From Kosakonia pseudosacchari (GTDB taxonomy: Bacteria; Pseudomonadota; Gammaproteobacteria; Enterobacterales; Enterobacteriaceae), in assembly GCF_900184035.1 (NCBI RefSeq), contig NZ_FXWP01000025.1, positions 372,001-436,000 on the forward strand: a stretch of DNA of 64,000 bases, given 5' to 3'. Made by a program: the position numbers and the translations under genes. Below are positions 31,499 through 38,923 of this stretch, one piece after another (within the stretch, counting starts at the first letter, position 1; each line of letters begins with the position of its first letter). The notes beneath the pieces were generated by a model. The model was given only the letters and a program-made list of their open reading frames with translations. It made no database searches and had not been told where the DNA came from.

Positions 31499-32068
31499 AT
31501 GAAACGCATCATTCCGGCCATGATGATTGGCCTTTTAAGCGCGCCGGGATCACAGGCAATGCCGCTCAGCTACCGCATCGCCACGCCGGCAACCACGGTT
31601 GCGCTCTCCTGGCACGCCTTTGGCGGCGTGTCACAGGCGCATCTTGACGGCGTAAGTGGCGACGTAACGCTGAATCCGGCACAGGAGAGGGAGGATCGCA
31701 TCAACGTGACGATCCCTGTTGCGACACTTATCGCCTCTAACAGCCTGTTGACCTACCAACTAAAAAGCAGCCTGTTCTTTGATGCGGAACGCTATCCGAC
31801 CATCGCTTTTAGCAGTAGCCGGGTGGTGGATTTAGGCGACGGCCATTTCCGGGTTTTTGGTTCGCTGGCGGTAAAAAATGTTCGCCGCCCGGTGATCCTC
31901 GACGCCACGCTGCAAAAACAGGGCAGGGAGGATTCGGGGCTACTTTCGCTGCATGCCACCACCGCTATCTCCCGTTCGGCATTTAACATGGATAAGTTCG
32001 CCATGCTGGTGGACGACACGGTAACGATAAATATTGAAATCCATGCGCAAGCCCGCCAGCCAGCGTAA
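31499..32068 (+). CDS. Secreted YceI-family protein
   Basis: 189 aa. A signal peptide (MKRIIPAMMIGLLSAPGSQA) is followed by one YceI lipocalin-like barrel, with TYQLKSSLFFDAERYPTIAFSSS and GHFRVFGSLAVKNVRRPV typical of the family. YceI proteins bind polyisoprenoids or amphiphiles in the periplasm and are often stress-induced. The ATG follows CGGGAG. It diverges from the CusRS-like pair and converges on the anti-sigma gene. Confidence 0.87.
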   Translation: MKRIIPAMMIGLLSAPGSQAMPLSYRIATPATTVALSWHAFGGVSQAHLDGVSGDVTLNPAQEREDRINVTIPVATLIASNSLLTYQLKSSLFFDAERYPTIAFSSSRVVDLGDGHFRVFGSLAVKNVRRPVILDATLQKQGREDSGLLSLHATTAISRSAFNMDKFAMLVDDTVTINIEIHAQARQPA

Positions 32069-32085
32069 GCCGTGGCGGGCAGGAT

Positions 32086-32871
32086 TTATGACAGCGCGGT
32101 CTGCAGCGCCTGCGCGTGTTGTGACAATTGCGGCGGCGGATTTCGGCCTATCAGCACAAATTGATAGCCGCGCTGATGCCACCAGACGAGGTGCATATCG
32201 TGGCGATTTTCAGGCGTTAAGGCGCGCGTTTCAGTATGTCGTTCAGGCGAAATACACAGCGCCATCGGGCCATATTCCGCATCCATCCAGGCGATTTGCG
32301 CAATCGAGGTGCTGTCATAGCGCAGCATGCGCACCATTTTGAGTTCTGCGCCGGTCAGGGCAAGCTGCGCCACCTTCACGTTTAAGCCAATATCCTGCGC
32401 CGTGCGCGCCAGCCCGCGCTGCAAAGCAATGGGCGAGCTGTCTGCATCCAGCAGCGTTTCCGCGCTATACAGCGACATGTATTGCGCTTCAAGATCGCGG
32501 ATTTTCTCACTCTCATCACGCGCTGCCGGCAGGGGTTTTGCGAAGTAGCCTAATCCGCTGCCGATAACTAAAAAACTGAGCGATGCGGCAATCAGCGAAC
32601 GGCGGCTAACGCCCGCGGAAGGGCGGGGCGAAGCCAGCAGCGCGTTTAATCGCGCCTGCATTCGCGCTTCGGGGGCGGCATTTAGCAGCGGTGCGAACGC
32701 TTCGGCGAAATCCGCCCGATCCTGTTTTAGCGCCCCGGTACGGCTGGCGAGCTGGTCGTCTTGTGCAAGCTGGCTCTCAAATTGTTGCGCATCCGCTTCG
32801 CTCATCTCGCCATCGAGCCAGGCGACAATCGCGTCATCCTGGTAGGGCGGTGTAAATATGCTGGGTTTCAC
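32086..32871 (-). CDS. Anti-sigma factor, single membrane segment
   Basis: 261 aa. The N-terminal cytoplasmic helical part (about 8-60, DDAIVAWLDGEMSEADAQQFESQLAQDD) looks like an anti-sigma domain without the zinc HxxxCxxC motif. One membrane segment (about 92-112) and a ~150-residue periplasmic domain follow. It overlaps the ECF sigma gene by four bases (ATGA), as sigma/anti-sigma pairs do. The periplasmic part should sense the signal; no ligand is evident. Confidence 0.8.
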   Translation of the reverse strand: MKPSIFTPPYQDDAIVAWLDGEMSEADAQQFESQLAQDDQLASRTGALKQDRADFAEAFAPLLNAAPEARMQARLNALLASPRPSAGVSRRSLIAASLSFLVIGSGLGYFAKPLPAARDESEKIRDLEAQYMSLYSAETLLDADSSPIALQRGLARTAQDIGLNVKVAQLALTGAELKMVRMLRYDSTSIAQIAWMDAEYGPMALCISPERHTETRALTPENRHDMHLVWWHQRGYQFVLIGRNPPPQLSQHAQALQTALS

Positions 32872-33425
32872 GAGCGTTTCTCCTCGGCTTTGGCCGGCAT
32901 AGTGGCTTTTTTCGCCAGCGTCGCGCGTGCGCTCGCCAGCCGGCTCATGATGGTGCCAATCGGCACGGCGAGCGTGTCTGCCGCTTCCTGATAGGTAAAA
33001 CCTTCGACATAAACCAGAAATACGGTATTGCGCTGCGCCTCCGGCAGCGCGCTGACGTGCTGCATAATTTTCGCGTAATGCCGTCGCGCGTCATGCTGGG
33101 CGTGGGTATCCGCCGCCAGCAGTTCGTCGCTCTCCACAAAGCCTTGCCCCACCCGCACGCGACGGGCGCGCAAATCAGAGATCCAGATCGAGTGCAGTAT
33201 GGCGAACAGCCAGCTGTCTATGCGCGTGCCGGGGGTAAATTGCGCGCTCTTTTCAAGCGCGCGAACGCAGGTCGACTGCACCAGTTCTTCGGCAACCTCG
33301 CGGTTGCGCGACAGAACCAGCCCGTAGCGCCACAGGCGTGTCAGATGTGCAGCAAGTTGCTGGCGAACGTCACTGGTGGTGATTTTGCGCTCCTCGCAGC
33401 GGTAGTCAGGATTCAGGGTGACCAT
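32868..33425 (-). CDS. ECF-type RNA polymerase sigma factor
   Basis: 185 aa. Region 2 (LTRLWRYGLVLSRNREVAEELVQSTCVRALEK … SWLFAILHSIWISDLRARR) and region 4 (LPEAQRNTVFLVYVEGFTYQEAADTLAVPIGTIMSRLASARATL) are clear. The ATG lies 20 bases inside the upstream TPR gene, and the stop overlaps the anti-sigma start, so TPR-sigma-anti-sigma form one operon. The target promoter is unknown; an upstream autoregulated promoter would be usual. Confidence 0.9.
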   Translation of the reverse strand: MVTLNPDYRCEERKITTSDVRQQLAAHLTRLWRYGLVLSRNREVAEELVQSTCVRALEKSAQFTPGTRIDSWLFAILHSIWISDLRARRVRVGQGFVESDELLAADTHAQHDARRHYAKIMQHVSALPEAQRNTVFLVYVEGFTYQEAADTLAVPIGTIMSRLASARATLAKKATMPAKAEEKRS

Positions 33426-33927
33426 TAATCGCCGCCTGCAAATCGCGATACTCCTCGCATTGCACGCCGCACAGCGTGGCGATGGTCTTCAGTTGCTCTT
33501 TTGCCAGATCCGGGCGGCCTTTCACCAGCCACGCTTCACCGAGATATTCACGCACTTTCGCATACTGCGGGTTGAGCGCCAGCGAACGCTGATAATAGCC
33601 AATGCCTTCATCGGTGCGACCCAGTTTGCGTGTGGCGTAACCCCGGTAGTTCCAGGCTTCGGCGGTATTGGCGTTTTTCAGCGTATCCAGCAGATTCAGC
33701 GCCGCCTGATACTCCCCCTTTTTCGCCAGATGGTAAGCATAACGGGTTTTATCGTCGTCACTGAGGCGGCTGCTTTTTTCCGCCACACACTGTTTGAGCG
33801 TGCTGTCATAAACCTGCCCGCTCGGGCAGTCTGGCGTTTTACTGTTGCTATTATCGTCTCCGGCGGCAAAAACCTGCGCGGCAGGCAGCAAAAATAGCGA
33901 CAGCAACAGCGGGGCGAGCGTTATCAT
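33406..33927 (-). CDS. Periplasmic TPR protein, first gene of the ECF operon
   Basis: 173 aa. The signal peptide MITLAPLLLSLFLLPAAQVFA is followed by a short cysteine loop (CPSGQVYDSTLKQC, about 34-47) and at least three TPR-like helix pairs (about 60-160; YRGYATRKLGRTDEGIGYYQRSLALNPQ is the best repeat). It is co-transcribed with the sigma and anti-sigma genes, so it may be the sensor partner or an output of that system. I recognise no name for it. Confidence 0.8.
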   Translation of the reverse strand: MITLAPLLLSLFLLPAAQVFAAGDDNSNSKTPDCPSGQVYDSTLKQCVAEKSSRLSDDDKTRYAYHLAKKGEYQAALNLLDTLKNANTAEAWNYRGYATRKLGRTDEGIGYYQRSLALNPQYAKVREYLGEAWLVKGRPDLAKEQLKTIATLCGVQCEEYRDLQAAINGHPES

Positions 33928-34114
33928 GTGAAGTTCCTTCGGTAGCGTGAGTAGTGAGTTAACGTCGCAATAGCGATTTCTATTCGAAAAAAATCACCTT
34001 TCCCGCAAAGCACGACTGAGGCTGGCGACATCACCGTTACTTCATACATCCGGTTTATACTTTCCTACGGCGTGTCGCGGTAATGTGAGTCTCTGACTCA
34101 GTGGAGGGGAAACC

Positions 34115-35779
34115 ATGCGTGTTAGCGGGCAGCAAGGTGAGTTAACGGCGTTAGCGGTGGCGGGCAGCTATGTAGTGTTGCTGGGCTGGGATATGCCAGA
34201 ACAGCACATCCTCGCCGGTAATATTCTCGGTTTCGCCATTCAGCGCACACGAAAAAGCGACGGGGAAGTTATCTGGTTAAGCGGCATGAAAACTTTCGCC
34301 AGCGTCGAGCCGACGCCTGCGCCGGGCGTGCCGGTCTCCTCGTTCAGACACCCCTTCCAGACCTTTCAATGGTCTGATTACAGCGTTGCGCCCAACGCTG
34401 AATATCGCTACAGGATTGTCGCCATGCGCGGGCCTGCCGGGGCGTTAACGCCGGGCGATGCGGTGGAACTTTCGCTATTAACCGAGCCGGTGGATAACGG
34501 CGAGCACGCGATCTTCTTCAACCGTGGGGCGATCGCCTCTCAGGAGTATGCCCGCCGCTTTCACAATGCCAGCCCGGTGGAGATTGGCGATGCAGCCTGG
34601 AAGTGGCTGTCGCGCGGCCTGCTGGAAGGGCTGGAACGGTTTATCGGCCAGGCGGATAAAGGTGATGAGCTGCACGGTGCCATTTTTGAATTCAAAAACA
34701 GCCGTATCTATGAAGCGTTAAAAAGCGCCGCCGCGCGCGGCGCAACCGTGAGCGTGATTTACGATGGCGACTCGCAGCGCGAGTCCAATGAAAAACATCT
34801 GGCGCACAGCGGCATCGAGGCGCTGACGCATGCCCGCGAACACTCCGGGCGTTATATGCATAACAAATTCTTTGTTTTCCGGCGCAACGGTGTATCGCAG
34901 CAGGTGTGGACCGGCTCCACTAATCTCAGCGAAAACGGCATTTTTGGTCACTCGAATAATGCCCATATCGTTCGCGATCCGCGCGTGGCTGAGCAGTATG
35001 AAACCTACTGGCAATTGCTGTTGCAGGATTTAACCCGCTCGCCAACGGCGAAAAAAGTCGAAACGATCACCGCTGCGCCGCCGGTTCCCTGGCGGGATGA
35101 AGTCAGCACCGTCTTTTCGCCGCGCACTTCGCTCACCGCGCTGGAGTGGTACGCCCAACTGGCGGCGGGCGCGCAACGGGCGCTTTTCGGCACCTTCGCT
35201 TTCGGCATGAACAAACTGTTTGTTCCCGCCTGGGATCGCACCGATGAGGTGTTGCGCTTCGCCCTGCTGGAGAAAAAAGGTTCCGGCAGCCAGTACAAGC
35301 AACAAGCGGCGGAAATTGACCGTATCCGCAAACATCCTAATGTCACCATCGCCGTTGGGCAGAATCTGGTGCTGAACGCCTTTGACCGCTGGCTGAAAGA
35401 GATCGAAAGCCCGGTTGAAGAGACGCACGTTACTTACATTCACACCAAATATTTGCTGATCGACCCGCTTGGCCCGGAGCCGATTGTGATAGTTGGGTCG
35501 GCAAACTTCTCCGCCGCGTCCACCGACACCAATGATGAAAACATGTTGATAATCAAGGGCAACGCCGCCGTGGCGGACGTTTATCTTGGTGAGTTTATGC
35601 GCCTCTTTACCCACTACGCGTTTCGCGAATCGGTGGCGCGTTCGCAACAGCGCATCGTTGCGGGCGCGGTGTCGCCAAAATATCTGTACGAAACCACACA
35701 GTGGATTGATGCCGCATCCGGCTATTTTGTCGCCGGTAGCGATCGCGCCCTGCGTCGTCGCTACTTTTCCGGCCAATAA
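34115..35779 (+). CDS. Phospholipase D-like protein with two HKD motifs
   Basis: 554 aa, no signal peptide. The N-terminal ~130 residues look like a beta-sandwich (fibronectin-III-like, PNAEYRYRIVAM). Two PLD half-sites follow: HNKFFVF … GSTN with His249, where the Asp of HxKx4D is replaced by Arg, and a complete HTKYLLID … GSAN with His443. PLD enzymes cleave or transfer phosphodiesters of lipids or nucleic acids. The strong terminator after it and opposite neighbours make it monocistronic. The substrate is unknown. Confidence 0.83.
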   Translation: MRVSGQQGELTALAVAGSYVVLLGWDMPEQHILAGNILGFAIQRTRKSDGEVIWLSGMKTFASVEPTPAPGVPVSSFRHPFQTFQWSDYSVAPNAEYRYRIVAMRGPAGALTPGDAVELSLLTEPVDNGEHAIFFNRGAIASQEYARRFHNASPVEIGDAAWKWLSRGLLEGLERFIGQADKGDELHGAIFEFKNSRIYEALKSAAARGATVSVIYDGDSQRESNEKHLAHSGIEALTHAREHSGRYMHNKFFVFRRNGVSQQVWTGSTNLSENGIFGHSNNAHIVRDPRVAEQYETYWQLLLQDLTRSPTAKKVETITAAPPVPWRDEVSTVFSPRTSLTALEWYAQLAAGAQRALFGTFAFGMNKLFVPAWDRTDEVLRFALLEKKGSGSQYKQQAAEIDRIRKHPNVTIAVGQNLVLNAFDRWLKEIESPVEETHVTYIHTKYLLIDPLGPEPIVIVGSANFSAASTDTNDENMLIIKGNAAVADVYLGEFMRLFTHYAFRESVARSQQRIVAGAVSPKYLYETTQWIDAASGYFVAGSDRALRRRYFSGQ

Positions 35780-35813
35780 GCGGCGACAAAATAGCGATGG
35801 CAGGAAATAATTG

Positions 35814-35847
35814 CCGGTGGCGATAGTTTCGCCATTGGTCTTTTTTT
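35814..35847 (+). terminator. Intrinsic terminator of the PLD gene
   Basis: CCGGTGGCGA-TAGTT-TCGCCATTGG is a 10-bp stem with two G·U pairs followed by TCTTTTTTT, 35 bases after the stop. Confidence 0.88.
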
Positions 35848-35981
35848 CTGCCTTTGTTCGGCCTGATAAAAAGTGAAATAACCGCTATTAAAGCGCACCG
35901 GCATGAATATTTTGTTTAAATTCGGTGAAATGCAAACAATGTCTGGCGTTACTGTTTTCCGCGCGAACAATAATGAGCATG

Positions 35982-36004
35982 AAAACCCGCCTGCGTGGCG
36001 GGTT
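35982..36004 (-). terminator. Intrinsic terminator of the quinone reductase gene
   Basis: On the minus strand an 8-bp perfect stem (AACCCGCC / GGCGGGTT, five-base loop) is followed by TTTT, about 20 bases after the stop at 36026. Confidence 0.8.
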
Positions 36005-36025
36005 CTCACGTATTCAGTGAGCGGT

Positions 36026-36622
36026 TTATTGCTGGTGAGTAAATATTCGCTCGCCAATTTTTTGTGCCTCACTTAATAACGCCTCCGGCGTGCCGAAATC
36101 AGGCAGCATCAGCGTGGCGTTGGTGCGGACCGGCGCACCACAATAATCAAAAATCCCATGGGCGATTTGCGTGTTCCACGCTTGCGCATAACCATGTTTT
36201 TCAAACGTTTTCATATCTGAACCGCCGAGCGCAAGCAGATGCACAGGCAAATGCCCCAGTTTGCCGGACACCTTGCCGTTTGCGCCCTCTTCATAGGCCC
36301 AGCCGTTAGAAAAGACCCGATCAATCCAGCCTTTTAACAGACCCGGCATCGTCCACCAGTAAATGGGAAATACCAGTACCAGCGCATCGGCTCTCGCAAT
36401 GCGCGCCTGCTCGGCCAGCACATCGGCAGGCAGCGGCGCGCCTTCACTGAAAGCAGCGTGATCGGCTGCAGAAAACAGGGGATTAAAACCTTCTTGAGCA
36501 AGATCGGCAAACTCCACGCTGTTTTCCGGCGTTTCGCCCGTTATTCCCGCCGCAACCGCCTGCGCCGCGCGATGGGTTAACGAGCTTGTTAAAGGGTGAG
36601 AAACCACGATTAACGCATGCAT
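36026..36622 (-). CDS. NAD(P)H dehydrogenase (quinone)-type flavoprotein
   Basis: 198 aa, flavodoxin-like fold of the NQO/KefF/MdaB group. The flavin-binding region LVLVFPIYWWTMPGLLKGWIDRVFSNGWAY is diagnostic, and VVSHP near the start binds the FMN/FAD phosphate. Such enzymes reduce quinones or electrophiles by two electrons. The ATG of MHALIVV follows GAGGAGGTTCAG and is preferred to one seven codons earlier. It is divergent from a TetR gene, with an operator-like palindrome between. Confidence 0.9.
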   Translation of the reverse strand: MHALIVVSHPLTSSLTHRAAQAVAAGITGETPENSVEFADLAQEGFNPLFSAADHAAFSEGAPLPADVLAEQARIARADALVLVFPIYWWTMPGLLKGWIDRVFSNGWAYEEGANGKVSGKLGHLPVHLLALGGSDMKTFEKHGYAQAWNTQIAHGIFDYCGAPVRTNATLMLPDFGTPEALLSEAQKIGERIFTHQQ

Positions 36623-36676
36623 CTGAACCTCCTCGATTGCCATCCGCCGTTAACGGACGTAGTCTTATATACGAAC

Positions 36677-36701
36677 AGTAACCTACCATTAGTAAGTTAC
36701 T
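36677..36701. promoter_or_regulatory. Operator-like palindrome between quinone reductase and TetR genes
   Basis: AGTAACCTACCA-T-TAGTAAGTTACT is a 25-base palindrome with 10 of 12 positions matching, in the 112-base divergent promoter region. Size and place fit a TetR dimer operator controlling both genes. Confidence 0.7.
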
Positions 36702-36734
36702 TTTAGTATATAAGCCTGTCAAGGGAGAAACATC

Positions 36735-37331
36735 ATGGCGGAAACGCGTGTGCGTCAGCGCTTGTCGCGGGAAGAGCGTTATTCGCAGCTTGTCGATGTC
36801 GCGTGGCACATTATTCGTGAAGAGGGCACCGAAGCGCTGACGCTCGGCCATCTGGCGGACTTAGCCGGTGTCACAAAGCCGGTGGTGTACGATCATTTCA
36901 CCAGCCGTTCCGGGCTGCTGGCGGCGCTGTATCGCGAATATGACCAACGCCAGAACCGCAAAATGGATGACGCGCTGGCAAAGACCGCGCCGGAACTCGC
37001 CGCGCGCGCCACGGTTATCGCCACCGCGTATATTGAGTGCGTGTTGTTTCAGGGGCGCGAAATGCCAAGTTTACTGGCGGCGCTCGCCGGTACGCCGGAA
37101 CTGGAGACTATCCGCCGCGAATACGCCGTCGATTTCATTGGTAAATGCCGCGCGCTGTTCGCGCCATTTTGCGGCGAACCGCTGCGTGATGCGCCGCTGT
37201 GGGCCATGCTGGGAGCCGCCGAAGGGCTCTCCTGGGCAGCGGTGCAGGGTGCTATCAGCGAGTCGCAGGCGAAAGAGGAGCTTTGTGCGGTCATCATCGC
37301 CATGGTTCGGGCGACACTGCCGCGCGGCTAA
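36735..37331 (+). CDS. TetR-family repressor
   Basis: 198 aa. The N-terminal helix-turn-helix (about 12-60: WHIIREEGTEALTLGHLADLAGVTKPVVYDHFTSRSGLLAALY) is the classical TetR domain; the C-terminal helical ligand domain carries no obvious motif. It is divergent from the quinone reductase gene and probably represses it until an electrophile or quinone binds. It ends 60 bases before nasR on the same strand. Confidence 0.9.
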   Translation: MAETRVRQRLSREERYSQLVDVAWHIIREEGTEALTLGHLADLAGVTKPVVYDHFTSRSGLLAALYREYDQRQNRKMDDALAKTAPELAARATVIATAYIECVLFQGREMPSLLAALAGTPELETIRREYAVDFIGKCRALFAPFCGEPLRDAPLWAMLGAAEGLSWAAVQGAISESQAKEELCAVIIAMVRATLPRG

Positions 37332-37360
37332 CGCGGTTCTACCTGGCGCGCGCCTTGCAT

Positions 37361-37381
37361 CAGGGAAGCTGGACTTCCCTG
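37361..37381 (+). promoter_or_regulatory. Hairpin abutting the nasR ribosome site
   Basis: CAGGGAAG-CTGGA-CTTCCCTG is an 8-bp perfect stem whose last base touches the GGAG that serves as nasR ribosome site, 10 bases before the ATG. It could stop upstream read-through or modulate nasR translation; no T-run follows. Confidence 0.5.
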
Positions 37382-37391
37382 GAGCATACGC

Positions 37392-38648
37392 ATGATAGCC
37401 AATTCATCGACCACCATCCGTTTCCTGCTCGCCTCGCGCCAGTGTGAGCTCAACAGCCTGCGTTATCTGCTGCAAAGCGGCGAGCTGGTGGGCAAGATCA
37501 GCCAACTGGTACACATGCTGCAACGCGAGCGGGGAACCTCCAATATGTTCCTCTGCTCAAGCAAAGGGCAATTTGCTGATGAGCTGATGCTGCGCGAACA
37601 AGAGGTGGCGCAGGCACAAGCACCGCTGATGGCGCAGCTCGACACGCTGGAGCAGCAAATTGCCGCGCTGCCGCAGGCCAGCCGCCTGTTCAGCCACGTC
37701 GCGAGCGTGGTGTACGCCCTGAGTGTGTTACCTGCGTTACGCCTGCAAATCCGCCAGCGCACGCTGCGTTTACCGCAGGCGATGAGCTTCTTTAACGACA
37801 TCATCCGCCACCTGCTGTCGCTGGTGTTTGAGCTGTCTGACACCGCCGCCGAACCGGCCATCTCCCGGCACTTAATCGCCATGTTCAGCTTTATGCAGGG
37901 CAAAGAGTACGCAGGCCAGGAGCGGGCGACCGGCGCGGCGGCCTTTGCCGCTGGCACCTTCAGCGAAGAGACGCAGCAGAAATTGCTCAGCCTGATTGAA
38001 CGCCAGGAGCGCTGTTTCGCCACCTTCGCCGATTTTGCCGATGATGAACACCGCCTGCGCTGGCAGCAGATGGCGGCCGACAGCCAGTTTGAACGCCTGC
38101 GGCGCATTGCCTGCACCGGGCGTGAGTTATACGAAACCGACAGTTGCCTGCGCTGGTTTGCCCTTGCCACGCAGCGCATTGACGAGATGAAAACGCTGGA
38201 GGATGCGCTGGCGCAAACGCTGATGGCGCACTGCCGCGCACGCATTGCCGCCACCGAGCAGGCGAATAATGAGCAACTCGCCGATATCGAAAGCCTGATG
38301 CCCGCATACGAAAGCGAAGAGAGCAGTTACTCGGTCTTTAGCGATGCGCACGGCTGGCTGGAGAGCGGCGGTGTTCGCCCGCAGCTTGGCCGTTCACTGC
38401 TGGTGCTGGTGCAGCAGCAGTCGCGGCGCTTGCAGGCGCTGGACACTGAGCTTGCGGCGCTGCGCGAAACGCTCAACGAGCGCAAACAGATTGAGCGCGC
38501 GAAAAGCATGTTGATGCAGCACCGGCAAATCAGCGAAGAGGAGGCCTACAAAACCCTGCGCCGCATGGCGATGAACCAGAATAAAAAGCTGATTGAAATC
38601 GCCAGCGCCATGCTGGCGGTAGCCGATGTTTTTCAGGCTAACCCTTAA
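37392..38648 (+). CDS. nasR: Nitrate/nitrite-responsive antiterminator NasR (NIT + ANTAR)
   Basis: 418 aa. The N-terminal all-helical NIT sensor domain (about 40-300, with LVHMLQRERGTSNMFLCSSKG at its start) binds nitrate or nitrite. The C-terminal ANTAR RNA-binding domain (about 345-405) ends with ERAKSMLMQHRQISEEEAYKTLRRMAMNQNKKLIEIA. In Klebsiella oxytoca NasR binds the nasF leader RNA and prevents termination. Here it lies 275 bases upstream of nasF with the leader in between, the same arrangement. It is ~25 residues longer than the K. oxytoca protein as I recall it. Confidence 0.95.
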   Translation: MIANSSTTIRFLLASRQCELNSLRYLLQSGELVGKISQLVHMLQRERGTSNMFLCSSKGQFADELMLREQEVAQAQAPLMAQLDTLEQQIAALPQASRLFSHVASVVYALSVLPALRLQIRQRTLRLPQAMSFFNDIIRHLLSLVFELSDTAAEPAISRHLIAMFSFMQGKEYAGQERATGAAAFAAGTFSEETQQKLLSLIERQERCFATFADFADDEHRLRWQQMAADSQFERLRRIACTGRELYETDSCLRWFALATQRIDEMKTLEDALAQTLMAHCRARIAATEQANNEQLADIESLMPAYESEESSYSVFSDAHGWLESGGVRPQLGRSLLVLVQQQSRRLQALDTELAALRETLNERKQIERAKSMLMQHRQISEEEAYKTLRRMAMNQNKKLIEIASAMLAVADVFQANP

Positions 38649-38656
38649 GGAGTAGC

Positions 38657-38673
38657 TGCACATTGCCTGTGCA
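38657..38673. promoter_or_regulatory. NtrC-type enhancer site upstream of nasF
   Basis: TGCAC-ATTGCCT-GTGCA is a 17-base palindrome matching the NtrC consensus TGCACY-N5-RGTGCA in its outer five bases on each side. It lies about 110 bases before the predicted transcription start, a usual enhancer distance. Confidence 0.8.
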
Positions 38674-38747
38674 AAATCTGCCCTTCCGCAGTGCGCCGCG
38701 TTGAGTTGTTAGCGGCACTATGCCGCGAAAACTGCGGTTTTCGATCC

Positions 38748-38763
38748 TGGCATAGCCTTTGCT
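38748..38763 (+). promoter_or_regulatory. Sigma-54 promoter of the nas operon
   Basis: TGGCAT-AGCCT-TTGCT matches the -24/-12 consensus TGGCAC-N5-TTGC(A/T) at all but one position. Transcription would start near 38774. Together with the upstream NtrC site this puts nas under nitrogen control, as in K. oxytoca. Confidence 0.88.
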
Positions 38764-38800
38764 TTAACCTTCTCAGGTAGAAAAAAATCACAACGCGCAC

Positions 38801-38818
38801 CCGGCCAATGGCGGTCGG
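38801..38818 (+). promoter_or_regulatory. Hexaloop leader hairpin, candidate ANTAR target
   Basis: CCGGCC-AATGGC-GGTCGG forms a 6-bp stem with one G·U pair and a six-base loop having A at position 1 and G at position 4, the signature of ANTAR-bound hairpins. It is 27 bases after the predicted transcript start and just before the attenuator. A second such hairpin, usual for ANTAR targets, was not clearly found. Confidence 0.72.
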
Positions 38819-38835
38819 TTTAGCGTTAAGCGGAC

Positions 38836-38890
38836 AACGGCGTCCATAAGCGTGCAGCTTTGCACGGGCTTATGGGCGCCGTTTTTTTTT
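38836..38890 (+). terminator. nasF leader attenuator (intrinsic terminator)
   Basis: A long stem of about 19 pairs (AACGGCGTCCATAAGC…GTGCA / TGCAC…GCTTATGGGCGCCGTT, with a 2-base bulge and GCTT loop) is followed by a run of at least nine T. It sits inside the nas leader, 34 bases before nasF, and should block transcription unless NasR with nitrate or nitrite binds upstream. Confidence 0.92.
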
Positions 38891-38923
38891 GCATCCCACA
38901 ACGGTGAGCAGCGCGAGGGTGGC

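Noticed and set aside
38852-38923. 24-codon N-terminal extension of NasF
   Set aside because: It would lie within the attenuator stem and T-run; the twin-arginine signal and ribosome site point to the ATG at 38924.
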